IMG/VR virus record: IMGVR_UViG_3300035698_015117
Coordinates: 1-37,708 of that record
Length of the DNA: 37,708 bases
Source of the DNA: a virus
Strand: one strand, 5' to 3'
The notes under the pieces were generated by a model. The model was not told where the DNA came from and did not search any database. It worked only from the letters and a program-made list of their open reading frames with translations. Position 1 is the stretch's first letter; the number at the start of each line of letters is the position of its first letter. This document shows, piece by piece, positions 5,740-13,674 of the stretch. The translations under genes and the position numbers were made by a program.

Positions 5740-7987
5740 AAGACGTTACTCCATTCTTTTCAACAATATCATCTCGAAATTTAATTTCAGTATCCTCCAG
5801 ATACGCCATAACTGTACTACCGGCTGTTAGTTCTGACATCAGAATCATCCGACTAAGTGGAATTCTAATAAGTCGGTCTATTGCTCGATGTAAAGGTCGA
5901 GCTCCCATTTTCTTATTATACCCTTCTTTGATAATTTTGTCAACTGTTTCTTCGGACAATCGCAAATTAATTGACTGTTCAGCTAACTGATTGTTCAATT
6001 CGGTCAATTGTTTTGCTACGATCTGACGGAGGTTCATTTTATCAAGTTGTGAAAATTGTATCACTGCGTCAACTCGATTGCGAAACTCTGGTCTGAAATA
6101 TTGATCATACTCCACTAACTCTTCGCCATCTCTGTTATTCAAAAACCCGGCTGGAGCCTTTTCTGCTTTCTCGGCACCTAGGTTACTGGTCATAATAATC
6201 ACACAATTTCTGGCGTCTGCCTGTCGACCATTCCCTCCGGTAATCTTCCCATAATCAAACAAGTTAAGCATAACGTCACTGATAGCAGGATGGGCTTTCT
6301 CAATCTCGTCAAACAGAATAACACTGTGTGGATTCTGATTAATCTGTTGCACCAATAGTCCGCCACTAACGTTACCATCATCAAACCCAACGTACCCAGG
6401 ACTGGTACCAATTAATCGGCTAACACTGTTTGATTCTTGGTATTCTCCCATGTCAAATCGTAATAGGTTCATGCCAAGATTAGAGCTTAACTGTTTAGCT
6501 AGTTCAGTCTTACCAACACCGGATGGCCCTAAAAATACAAAGACACCTAATGGGCGATCGGGGGAATGAATACCAGCTTTGCTCAGAAATACTCGTTCTA
6601 ATACGGTATCAACTGCTGAATCTTGCCCAAACACTGCGCTTTTGATGTTTCCTTCAATAGCAACTATGTCAGTTTTCTTCTCAGTGTCACCTAGTTGGTC
6701 GCTTGGAATTCCTGTCGCCTTGCTTATTTCGTTTACGATATCAACTCGGTCGATTGTGAAGTCGGTTTCGTTATTAACTCTGCGCCTAGCACACGCACCA
6801 TCAATTAGATCAATAGCTTTATCCGGCAACTTTCGATCACTCTGGTATCTAGCACTCAGTTCTACCGCAGTCTTGATAGCACTGTCAGTAATAATACCAG
6901 TATGAAACGCTTGTAGGTTATCACGCAACCCATGAAGAATCTGGACAGAAGCATCGATGCTGGGTTCATCAACAGTAACTCGATAGAACCGTCGCATCAA
7001 GGCCCGGTCTTTTTCGAAACTAGTATTATACTCTTCCCAAGTAGTGCTAGCAATAACTCGAATTTTGCCTCGAGTCAACGCTGGTTTGATCATATTAGCA
7101 AAGTCAACATCACTACCACCGCCAGAACCTGCTCCTCGCATTTGATGCGCTTCGTCGATAAACAACACACAATTACCTTTGGTTTCTAATGACTTGATAA
7201 CTGCTTTTAGTTTCTCTTCAAATTCACCGCGATATTTACTGCCGGCCAGAAGACTGCCAATGTCAAGGTTATAAACGTTCCATCCTTTAAGAAATTCAGG
7301 AGCTTCACCGTTTACTATATTTCGAGCTAGCCCTTCAGCGATAGCAGTCTTGCCTACCCCGGGGTCGCCTACTAGCAGGACATTGCTCTTATTGCGTTTA
7401 GCTAGTACTTGAGCAATCTCAAACAATTCAGATTCACGAGCAATAACTGGGTCAATCTTTCCGTTTTCTGCTAATCCGTTTAGATTTACGCAGAATTCTT
7501 CTAGGATCTGATTGGCTCGAGCGAGATCACTCTCACCTGTCTTTTGTTCTCGTGTTTGTTGATTGAACAAATTCACCATCTCTTTTCGATCTACCCCGTA
7601 TTTGGAAAAGAAATAGGTAGCAAACGTGTCTGGTTCAGTTGTCATGCCTATATAAATATCAATGTAAGTAATTGTGGACCTAGAAGTCAATTTGAGCTGA
7701 TTGTTGATCTTAACAAATAATCTTTCATACTGACTGCTTTTTTGAACAGTTTCGCCCATAGACGTCATTTGTAGATTACTAGTTTGATCGTCCAAGTATT
7801 CATCTAGGTCTTCGCGAAGTCCTTCAACATCAACTTGATGAGTATATAACAGTTCAACAAATGGTTCGTAAACACACAAAGCCATGGCTAAGTGTTCTAG
7901 AGTAAGAATGTTATGCGCGTATGATTGAGCAATTTCTATACTACTAATGATAAGTCGTTCGGCATCTGGATGTTGACTACCAGCCAT
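5732..7987 (-). CDS. clpA: ClpA-like AAA+ unfoldase
   Basis: The 751-residue protein has full ClpA architecture. A Clp N-domain (about 1-145, with HNILTLEHLAMAL) is followed by AAA-1 with Walker A GDPGVGKT at 207-214 and Walker B VLFIDEA at 274-280, then AAA-2 with Walker A GPSGVGKT at 487-494, Walker B ILFDEIE and sensor-2 region MGARPLHRAIDR near 693. There is no ClpB-type coiled-coil insert, so it should act with a peptidase rather than as a disaggregase. At 613-615, where ClpA/ClpX carry the ClpP-docking IGL/IGF loop, it has AGF, which may still dock host ClpP. No ClpP gene is in the window, but a ClpS adaptor is encoded at 32 kb. It overlaps dnaJ by 11 nt and follows AAGGA. Confidence 0.93.
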   Translation of the reverse strand: MAGSQHPDAERLIISSIEIAQSYAHNILTLEHLAMALCVYEPFVELLYTHQVDVEGLREDLDEYLDDQTSNLQMTSMGETVQKSSQYERLFVKINNQLKLTSRSTITYIDIYIGMTTEPDTFATYFFSKYGVDRKEMVNLFNQQTREQKTGESDLARANQILEEFCVNLNGLAENGKIDPVIARESELFEIAQVLAKRNKSNVLLVGDPGVGKTAIAEGLARNIVNGEAPEFLKGWNVYNLDIGSLLAGSKYRGEFEEKLKAVIKSLETKGNCVLFIDEAHQMRGAGSGGGSDVDFANMIKPALTRGKIRVIASTTWEEYNTSFEKDRALMRRFYRVTVDEPSIDASVQILHGLRDNLQAFHTGIITDSAIKTAVELSARYQSDRKLPDKAIDLIDGACARRRVNNETDFTIDRVDIVNEISKATGIPSDQLGDTEKKTDIVAIEGNIKSAVFGQDSAVDTVLERVFLSKAGIHSPDRPLGVFVFLGPSGVGKTELAKQLSSNLGMNLLRFDMGEYQESNSVSRLIGTSPGYVGFDDGNVSGGLLVQQINQNPHSVILFDEIEKAHPAISDVMLNLFDYGKITGGNGRQADARNCVIIMTSNLGAEKAEKAPAGFLNNRDGEELVEYDQYFRPEFRNRVDAVIQFSQLDKMNLRQIVAKQLTELNNQLAEQSINLRLSEETVDKIIKEGYNKKMGARPLHRAIDRLIRIPLSRMILMSELTAGSTVMAYLEDTEIKFRDDIVEKNGVTSYV

Positions 7988-8828
7988 TTTTTATTTCCTT
8001 TAGTTGTTCGATTTGATTCATTGATAATACGGGTATTGTAATAGATACCTGGAGTAAAAGGTCTCCCCGCTCTGTCTTTTGATATTTATTCATTCCGTGT
8101 TGACGTATCCTCAAAGTCCGTCCAGATTGTGTCCCAGCCGGGACTGTAACTCGAATTTCTCGGCCCTCTATAGTTTTAAACACCTTTTCGGTACCAGTTA
8201 TCGCGTCGATCGCATCAACTGGCAACGTCGCAAGCAGGTTATCACCTTGTCTGCTAAAAATTGGATGTGACATCGTCAATAGTTTGACATAGATGTTACC
8301 AGGTATCGCCCCGGCAATTTCGGTCGACCCTTGCCCATTAAATGTGATAGAGGTGTGATCATTTACCCCTACAGGAATCTTGACTGGTATCATTTTATCT
8401 TTACCATTCAACTGAAACTGTAAGATTTTTTCTCTACCGTAGAATATATCTTCGAGTGTTACATTGACAGCTAATGATATATCTGGATTAACCGCAGGAC
8501 GATATCCCTGCATTCCAAACATCTGATGGAACAGGTCGTCGACATTTGCTGTCGACCACCGTTGTGCTCCGGAATACCTGTATTGATTGTCAAACGGTGA
8601 ACCAGCTGACGATGGTCTAGCCGATCGGTACTGTCTTTCAAGATCATATGCTTGCCGAGACGCTGCGTCTCCTATCACACTGTAGGCGGCACTGATTTCT
8701 TTGAATCGATCAGGGTCGGCAGACGGGTTAACATCTGGGTGATATTCCTTGGCCAGCTTTTTGTAAGCTGACTGTATTTCAGCTTGCGAAGCATCTTCAG
8801 ATACGCCTAGGATTTGATAATGATTCAT
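7977..8828 (-). CDS. dnaJ: DnaJ/CbpA-type co-chaperone
   Basis: The 283-residue protein has an N-terminal J-domain (1-65) with the HPD motif (EYHPDVNPSADPDRF) that stimulates Hsp70. A Ser/Gly-rich linker and C-terminal substrate-binding beta domains (about 115-275, DISLAVNVTLEDIFYGREKILQF) follow. The CxxCxGxG zinc finger of classical DnaJ is absent, so it is CbpA-like. It would recruit host DnaK. It lies 11 nt into the clpA start region as first gene of a dnaJ-clpA message with a sigma70-like promoter just upstream. Confidence 0.92.
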   Translation of the reverse strand: MNHYQILGVSEDASQAEIQSAYKKLAKEYHPDVNPSADPDRFKEISAAYSVIGDAASRQAYDLERQYRSARPSSAGSPFDNQYRYSGAQRWSTANVDDLFHQMFGMQGYRPAVNPDISLAVNVTLEDIFYGREKILQFQLNGKDKMIPVKIPVGVNDHTSITFNGQGSTEIAGAIPGNIYVKLLTMSHPIFSRQGDNLLATLPVDAIDAITGTEKVFKTIEGREIRVTVPAGTQSGRTLRIRQHGMNKYQKTERGDLLLQVSITIPVLSMNQIEQLKEIKNGW

Positions 8829-8836
8829 TATTCTTT

Positions 8837-8865
8837 AATCTAACGTATTACGGTGAGATTGTCAA
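8837..8865 (-). promoter_or_regulatory. Sigma70-like early promoter for dnaJ-clpA
   Basis: On the minus strand, TTGACA (8860-8865) is followed after 17 nt by TAGATT (8837-8842), 8 nt before the dnaJ ATG. The -35 is perfect; the -10 is weak. It overlaps nothing but the end of the gap before the holin-like gene. Confidence 0.5.
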
Positions 8866-8868
8866 GTG

Positions 8869-9282
8869 TTAGTTGCCAGTGGTTGGGAAATCTTCCGGTA
8901 CTTGATCGAGTCTTCTACGGCGGGTGTTCCCTCCTGTCGCATCAGCTGGCGCATCGTCGTCCATCAAATCATTACCCCAGTGTTCTATTCTACTCATTTT
9001 TTCTTGACCACGAGTCCAGGCGGCTACTCCGAGAATAGCGCCCATTGCCATGTGAAACATGCCGCCGGCCTCTAGAGTAAGACTAGTCCATGGGATGAAA
9101 TCAATTTGAGCATAATAAGTGAAAAGCATTCTTCCAGTGGGAGCAATAATAAAATCAAACAGACAAATAGCAATATACGACCACCCTACTGCTGGCCGCC
9201 AACGACTGACCACCCAGTCTTCATATTTGGTTACTGGATCTACTTTATACTGATCTAATGTTCTCTCAGTCGTACGTCCCAT
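8869..9282 (-). CDS. Holin-like 3TM membrane protein
   Basis: In this 137-residue protein, RPAVGWSYIAICLFDFIIAP (about 29-48), a second hydrophobic stretch around MLFTYYAQIDFIPW and GGMFHMAMGAILGVAAWTRG (about 73-92) form two to three membrane segments, followed by a charged tail. The RPxxGW...FDFIxAP and GAILGVxAWxRG patterns match the 3TM holin family (GTA-holin-like) common in marine T4-like phages. It would form the inner-membrane lesion in lysis. No endolysin gene is in the window to confirm this. Confidence 0.65.
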   Translation of the reverse strand: MGRTTERTLDQYKVDPVTKYEDWVVSRWRPAVGWSYIAICLFDFIIAPTGRMLFTYYAQIDFIPWTSLTLEAGGMFHMAMGAILGVAAWTRGQEKMSRIEHWGNDLMDDDAPADATGGNTRRRRLDQVPEDFPTTGN

Positions 9283-9816
9283 CTATTTTCCCGCTAACCT
9301 CTGTAAACTTTCTGCAGCTGGACTAAGGATTGGGTACTCTGACTCGACTGCCAACCCGCTATCTTTCATTAGCAGTTGTAAATCAGGCTCGACATTTATT
9401 TTTCTGTATTCTCGGGGAGTCAATGGCAGTTTTTTTAGGTTACGTAAATTCAGAGGATAGTAAGAGGTCGCACTTGACTCTTTATACGCAAACCGGTAAC
9501 TTTTCTTGTCGTTCTGTGTTACGTATTGTAAATCATCTAGCAGAGAGAGTATCCGGGCAGGAAAACTGGGACGACGTAACGTTTCGACAAAAACTACCCA
9601 ACCACCATCATCAGTGCTACCGCTGCTTACATCAGAGTCTAACACCCAATCATAACCTTTTTCGATAAAATTCATCAGGTCTTGCGCTGGTGCAAGGTAC
9701 TTGGTCTTAAAACTAAAAGTAATGATGTCGCTATCTTTCCCCATCTTGCTCTCATAGCTATCGATGTGAATCTTGGGCGAAACCATATCTCGTAAATCTC
9801 CAGCACTTAATGGCAT
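9283..9816 (-). CDS. Conserved T4-like marine phage protein, probable virion-associated
   Basis: The 177-residue protein opens MPLSAGDLRDMVSPKIHIDSYES, then has LMNFIEKGYDWVLDSDVSSG and WVVFVETLRRPSFPARILSLL. I recall this pattern from conserved proteins in cyanophage and pelagiphage genomes, close to structural genes, without a settled function. It abuts the holin-like gene exactly, and its ATG shares a base with the next gene's stop codon. No enzyme or membrane signature. Confidence 0.6.
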   Translation of the reverse strand: MPLSAGDLRDMVSPKIHIDSYESKMGKDSDIITFSFKTKYLAPAQDLMNFIEKGYDWVLDSDVSSGSTDDGGWVVFVETLRRPSFPARILSLLDDLQYVTQNDKKSYRFAYKESSATSYYPLNLRNLKKLPLTPREYRKINVEPDLQLLMKDSGLAVESEYPILSPAAESLQRLAGK

Positions 9817-10337
9817 TATAAATCACCTGCTTGTTGTTTGGCCGTCATGTCATTGTCCAATCCTCGCTGATAACTCATCTGCAAGTCTTCTAAGTCAAAT
9901 GTTTCATCAGCAATCTCAACACTGCCCCGTTCCATACTGCTAATGATTTCTTGAGGCATACAAATCTTAACCAACCAGATCGGAACGCGTTCGATCTTTC
10001 CTCGACGGGTTCCTGGTTGAAAATCACTTGGATTTTGGATTTCCAACGGCATACGCAGATAACTTTTCTTATAGGTTACCTTACCCCCATACATCAACAA
10101 ACGGGCAGCACCACGCGGATCTGGCATACGATTATATGGCCACATGAAAGTGCAGGTGATCCAATATCTTTCAACTGCTGGTCCGCTGACCAATTCACCT
10201 TCTAACCAATGACGATAAGCATACAGATCTAACTCGTCAAGCACTCTCTCAAAATCAATCAGCACCTCAAGAATACTATCATTAATATAGATATTCTTAA
10301 CGTTCTGGATTACATCTCTAGTATTTACGGTGTTCAT
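9816..10337 (-). CDS. Conserved T4-like marine phage protein, probable virion-associated
   Basis: A 173-residue protein starting MNTVNTRDVIQNVKNIYIN. Longer in-frame starts exist (to 10418), but this ATG fits the usual family start and lies 5 nt after a late-type TAAATA. The core reads YWITCTFMWPYNRMPDPRGAARLL and KIERVPIWLVKICMPQE, patterns I recall from cyanophage proteins of the same size next to the previous gene family. Function unknown; a virion link is inferred from the late promoter and neighbours. Confidence 0.55.
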   Translation of the reverse strand: MNTVNTRDVIQNVKNIYINDSILEVLIDFERVLDELDLYAYRHWLEGELVSGPAVERYWITCTFMWPYNRMPDPRGAARLLMYGGKVTYKKSYLRMPLEIQNPSDFQPGTRRGKIERVPIWLVKICMPQEIISSMERGSVEIADETFDLEDLQMSYQRGLDNDMTAKQQAGDL

Positions 10338-10342
10338 ACTGT

Positions 10343-10348
10343 TATTTA
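10343..10348 (-). promoter_or_regulatory. T4-type late promoter core TAAATA, near-leaderless
   Basis: Minus-strand GGTAAATAACAGTATG places the late core only 5 nt before the ATG at 10337. If transcription starts a few bases downstream, as in T4, the message would be almost leaderless. Confidence 0.45.
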
Positions 10349-10447
10349 CCAACGGCTTCTCGAATATGTATATCATTTCTGTCGACGAATAAAGTATTGT
10401 TATTTTCAAAACCACCAATTCAAGGCGGTAAAAACCAACATACGCCG

Positions 10448-10476
10448 TAAATACTAGTGAAGGAACTTTCCTTCAC
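10448..10476 (+). promoter_or_regulatory. Late promoter core plus 5' hairpin before phoH
   Basis: TAAATA (10448-10453, in TAAATACTAGT) is directly followed by a hairpin, GTGAAGG (10457-10463) pairing with CCTTCAC (10470-10476) around a 6-nt loop. The phoH ribosome site AAAGGAG comes next. The hairpin would form the 5' end of the message and may stabilise it. Confidence 0.5.
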
Positions 10477-10493
10477 TACAAAAGGAGTCGACT

Positions 10494-11219
10494 TTGTCTA
10501 AAAGAATCAAAGGAAGACATAGAATGTCATCGCATCCCCGTCAACTAGTTGATATAAATGAGTATCGACAATTTAATCCAAGTATTGAACTGATACCTCG
10601 AACACGAACACAGGAAAAATATATCTGTAGTTTGTTAGACGAACAGGTTAAGATTGTATTTGGCACTGGACCCGCAGGTACAGGAAAAACCATGCTTGGT
10701 GTATTAGCTGCTCTAAGAGCGCTAAAGAATGGAGACGTAACAAAGATAGTGCTCACCCGACCAGCGGTCGGAGTCGATAACGAACGTCACGGATTCTTAC
10801 CAGGTGACTTGAATGCGAAGATGGAACCTTGGACTAAACCAATTTTTGATGTTATTCATAAACACTTTTCACCACGCGACACTGCTAGAATGCTAGACGA
10901 AGATATTTTGGAGATTTCTCCACTAGCATTTATGCGAGGGCGGTCATTCGATAATTGCTTCATAGTGGCAGATGAATGCCAGAACGCAACACCAAATCAG
11001 CTAAAGATGCTGCTTACTCGCTTAGGCGAAAATACTCGTATGGTGGTGACTGGAGATCTGCAACAATCAGATTTCCAGAAAGACAATGGACTACAGGATT
11101 TCTTGAGCAGATTGACCCAGCACAATCCAAAGCTTATTGATTGGATTGAGTTTGCCTATCATGACATTCAGCGAAGCGAAGTAGTGAAGGAGGTGTTACA
11201 CATTTACGGCGAAGATTAA
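10494..11219 (+). CDS. phoH: PhoH-like P-loop ATPase
   Basis: The 241-residue protein has Walker A GTGPAGTGKT (57-66), KIVLTRPAV, GFLPGDL and the Walker B-like FIVADECQNATPNQLKMLLTR with the following MVVTGDLQQSD, all hallmarks of PhoH. It is a very common marine phage auxiliary gene with helicase/RNase-like homologues, and its role in infection is unresolved. The start is TTG at 10494, chosen because AAAGGAG sits 6-7 nt upstream. It is one of only two plus-strand genes. Its stop overlaps the stop of the convergent 103-residue gene. Confidence 0.93.
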   Translation: MSKRIKGRHRMSSHPRQLVDINEYRQFNPSIELIPRTRTQEKYICSLLDEQVKIVFGTGPAGTGKTMLGVLAALRALKNGDVTKIVLTRPAVGVDNERHGFLPGDLNAKMEPWTKPIFDVIHKHFSPRDTARMLDEDILEISPLAFMRGRSFDNCFIVADECQNATPNQLKMLLTRLGENTRMVVTGDLQQSDFQKDNGLQDFLSRLTQHNPKLIDWIEFAYHDIQRSEVVKEVLHIYGED

Positions 11220-11527
11220 GAACCTGGCGAGGGCGTACTCTTTAGGAATTGATCAATTTCTAGAGAGTACTCCCGGCGGAAATATGCCATCATCTCGCTC
11301 CAGTCAGCCTCATCACCAAACATATTTTTGACAATAACTGGCTTATCTAGATTGATCACGATGTGACTATCACGAATATGTTTCATCTTTTCACCAACCA
11401 TGAAATCAACCATCTCATCAAAACGCATATTGGACTGGTCTTTAATGTATCCAGCTCGACCAGTTTGACTCTTATCTCTTGGTTTTGAGATATAGGTTGC
11501 TAACAGGTATCGATCGCGCCTACTCAA
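11216..11527 (-). CDS. Unknown conserved-looking protein downstream of clamp loader
   Basis: A 103-residue protein with a basic N-terminus (MSRRDRYLLATYISKPRDKSQ) and the stretch DEADWSEMMAYFRREYSLEID. It overlaps the clamp-loader gene end by 8 nt, where T4 has gp62 (small clamp-loader subunit) after gp44. It is much shorter than gp62 (about 187 residues) and I see no certain similarity, so the position alone does not make it gp62. Its stop overlaps that of convergent phoH. Confidence 0.6.
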   Translation of the reverse strand: MSRRDRYLLATYISKPRDKSQTGRAGYIKDQSNMRFDEMVDFMVGEKMKHIRDSHIVINLDKPVIVKNMFGDEADWSEMMAYFRREYSLEIDQFLKSTPSPGS

Positions 11528-12443
11528 TTGTTGTTAACTCCACCATCATTGCTGCTAGATTGATTTCTGGATCAGCTACCAGTGTATGGTTCACCAGAGC
11601 ATCACGAATAATACGAACTGCCTTGTCTTGCCCAGCCTGTGTGTCGCACCATAATTCTAGATTATTATAACACCATCTGATGATATTATCGACGTCGCCT
11701 ACCACCGCATTTGACACAATCAATCGACGACCTTCTGTAATTTTACCATTCTTAAACATGTCAACTGCTTGAACCAGATAATCTTCGGTACTACTTAACT
11801 CGTTTTCGCTAGGCTTGTGTAGTTTGCTGTCATAGCTGTTCTGCTGTAAAGCGTTCAAACATTTTCGCATGTCTGGATATGTTGCTGTTACATAACTGTC
11901 AAGAGTATCCAGATCAAAATCAACTCCTTCGCTAGCAAGTATGGTCGCTGATCTCTCGGTGAATGTGGTTTTATCTAGTTTATCGATCATCATAACATGA
12001 CACCGACTATGAATTGCGGGCATGATCTTATTAGGGTGGTTACATGTTAGAATAAACCGGCAATTGTCAGCGTATTGCTCCATAATTCCTCGTAAACTCG
12101 CTTGTGCGTCGAGCGTCAAGAAATCTGACTCGTCTAGTAGTATAACTTTAAAATCACTGCCCAAGGGTACTGTTCCAGCAAAATTAGTAACCTTGCCTCT
12201 TAACACCTCGATACCGCGTTCTCGACTAGCGTTTAGTTCTATCACATCACCTGGATGAATCCCTAGCTCGGCAATCAACAACCGTGCCAGTGTAGTCTTA
12301 CCGACCCCGGGACCACCACCAAGAAGAATATGGGGGATACCACCATCATTTATCCAACTCTGAATCTGTCGACGTTGTGATGCGTCGCAGTAGATATAAT
12401 CGTTGGCTTTAACGGGTCGCCAAACTTCAGTCCATAATTTCAT
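11520..12443 (-). CDS. 44: Sliding-clamp loader large subunit (T4 gp44-like)
   Basis: The 307-residue AAA+ protein has Walker A GGPGVGKT (43-50), Walker B VILLDESDFL (about 105-114), the sensor-1 region FILTCNHPNKI and the arginine-finger SRCHVMMID segment. LWTEVWRP at the start is typical of gp44/RFC subunits. It loads the replication sliding clamp using ATP. Length matches T4 gp44 (319 residues). A TAAATA core lies 13 nt upstream of the ATG. Confidence 0.92.
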   Translation of the reverse strand: MKLWTEVWRPVKANDYIYCDASQRRQIQSWINDGGIPHILLGGGPGVGKTTLARLLIAELGIHPGDVIELNASRERGIEVLRGKVTNFAGTVPLGSDFKVILLDESDFLTLDAQASLRGIMEQYADNCRFILTCNHPNKIMPAIHSRCHVMMIDKLDKTTFTERSATILASEGVDFDLDTLDSYVTATYPDMRKCLNALQQNSYDSKLHKPSENELSSTEDYLVQAVDMFKNGKITEGRRLIVSNAVVGDVDNIIRWCYNNLELWCDTQAGQDKAVRIIRDALVNHTLVADPEINLAAMMVELTTIE

Positions 12444-12456
12444 AATAGATTCTTTC

Positions 12457-12462
12457 TATTTA
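12457..12462 (-). promoter_or_regulatory. T4-type late promoter core TAAATA
   Basis: Minus-strand CTCTAAATAGAAAG lies 13 nt before the clamp-loader ATG in the gap after the co-chaperonin gene. Replication genes are also driven late in some T4-like phages, but this single core could be chance. Confidence 0.35.
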
Positions 12463-12795
12463 GAGTTTGCCTACATAGCCATCGTTTACTGGTTCGTCAC
12501 TGACCAACAAAATATCCTTAACATCGATCATTCGGATGGTTCTAACGCTGTGGTCGTCGATATCGATACCTCTTGTCCATCGTGCGTGATCGACCAATAC
12601 ATAATCACCGACGCTTACGTCTATCTGATCTTTGCCGACAGAGTACACTCGCCCCCATCGAGGTCTAATTCCATGATCGCGACCATTATCGCTTTTTAGA
12701 ATAATTCCACTGTTCAGTACTCGTTCATCGAAGTTCATCTCTTCGACTAATACGTTATTCTTTAATGGACTAATTCGGCCCTTAACTGGATTCAT
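12460..12795 (-). CDS. GroES-like co-chaperonin (T4 gp31-like)
   Basis: The 111-residue protein has the GroES beta-barrel pattern: ISPLKNNVLVEEM near the start, a mobile-loop region LNSGIILKSDNG, then RWGRVYSVGKDQIDVSVGDYVLVDH. T4 gp31 (111 residues) replaces GroES on GroEL to fold the capsid protein, and this protein is the same length. It overlaps the next gene upstream by 14 nt. Barrel identity is good; direct equivalence to gp31 is inferred. Confidence 0.75.
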   Translation of the reverse strand: MNPVKGRISPLKNNVLVEEMNFDERVLNSGIILKSDNGRDHGIRPRWGRVYSVGKDQIDVSVGDYVLVDHARWTRGIDIDDHSVRTIRMIDVKDILLVSDEPVNDGYVGKL

Positions 12796-13147
12796 TGTCA
12801 GAGTCTCTTTCTACTGCTTGGAGAAATGCTGATTCTTCCTGAACTGGCTCAATTTCTTGTGCTCGGCCACTGGAAGTCGGTACGTCAATTGGTGCATTCT
12901 TACGACCGATATGTTCTGGTAAGTCTGGTCTAGGTTGATATTCGCTGGTGTCTCGGTTAGTGACTGATTGATTGTAATGTTCGGACATCAGTTCTTCTCG
13001 AGTCTTTACTATTTTACCTCCAGGCCCCAGTTGATCGCCTCGGGCATTAACTCGCATGTTACCTACTGCTGGCGTCAATTCATGTTTAAGGACCAATGAT
13101 TCCATATCAACCATTTTGCCTTGTGCTGTTTTATACGTTTTTCCCAT
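12782..13147 (-). CDS. Conserved marine T4-like phage protein of unknown function
   Basis: A 121-residue polar protein begins MGKTYKTAQGKMVDMESLVLKHELTPAVGNMRVNARGD, a pattern I recall from cyanophage and pelagiphage genomes. The C-terminal half is low-complexity and acidic, likely disordered. GGAG lies 6 nt before the ATG at 13147. No domain assigned. Confidence 0.65.
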   Translation of the reverse strand: MGKTYKTAQGKMVDMESLVLKHELTPAVGNMRVNARGDQLGPGGKIVKTREELMSEHYNQSVTNRDTSEYQPRPDLPEHIGRKNAPIDVPTSSGRAQEIEPVQEESAFLQAVERDSDNESS

Positions 13148-13155
13148 AATTCTCC

Positions 13156-13674
13156 TTATCTTAGAAATTCTCGGTAGTCTAAATCGTAGTATAGACTATT
13201 CACGTGGTGTACCCCAATCTTGTATAATACAAAACTACTAACACTACTACCACGGCCTACCCCCCAGACTACATTATTCTCTGTCATCGTGTCAACAAGA
13301 TACTTGAGATAAACTAGTAATCCAGTCATTTCTCTCTTTTCGAATTCTATTAATTCTTCAGCAGCTCGTTGTAATTCTGCTTGAGTGTCGCATTCTTGTA
13401 ATACAAATCTAGCAATGTCAAAAGCAGCATACTCCTGGGGAATGTTCCATCGACGACAGTTCTTTCGATGCCATTCTGTTGGTTCAATATCAATTTCTTC
13501 TAATGAACTGAGTAACGATAATTCGCTATAATTAGCGTTAACTGCTTGATTGTGTTGGTCTCTAACATCAGGGTCTACCCTTAACTTGATGAAATCTAGA
13601 TTTGAATCGACAAACATTCTTTCGATGATTTCATCTGATTGAGATATTACTCGGTTGTATTGATCAACTTTCAT
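13156..13674 (-). CDS. Isolated DNA polymerase III alpha-like fragment
   Basis: In this 172-residue protein the C-terminal part, NVVWGVGRGSSVSSFVLYKIGV followed by LYYDLDYREFLR, matches the PGRGSAAGSLVAYxLGI...YxLLFERFL segment of bacterial replicative polymerases (DnaE/PolC). The segment stops just where the catalytic PDxDxDF motif should follow. The ATG at 13674 is chosen over an earlier frame start because it overlaps the previous gene by only 11 nt. There is no PHP or finger domain. It cannot be a complete polymerase; it may bind DNA or nucleotide, or be a domesticated relic. Confidence 0.65.
   Translation of the reverse strand: MKVDQYNRVISQSDEIIERMFVDSNLDFIKLRVDPDVRDQHNQAVNANYSELSLLSSLEEIDIEPTEWHRKNCRRWNIPQEYAAFDIARFVLQECDTQAELQRAAEELIEFEKREMTGLLVYLKYLVDTMTENNVVWGVGRGSSVSSFVLYKIGVHHVNSLYYDLDYREFLR

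Noticed and set aside
10338-10418. Longer N-terminus (to a TTG at 10418) for the 173-residue protein
   Set aside because: There is no ribosome site at the TTG, a late-promoter core lies between, and the added residues do not fit the usual family start.
11216-11527. Could be the small clamp-loader subunit gp62
   Set aside because: It is about half the expected length and shows no similarity I can defend; only the position fits.
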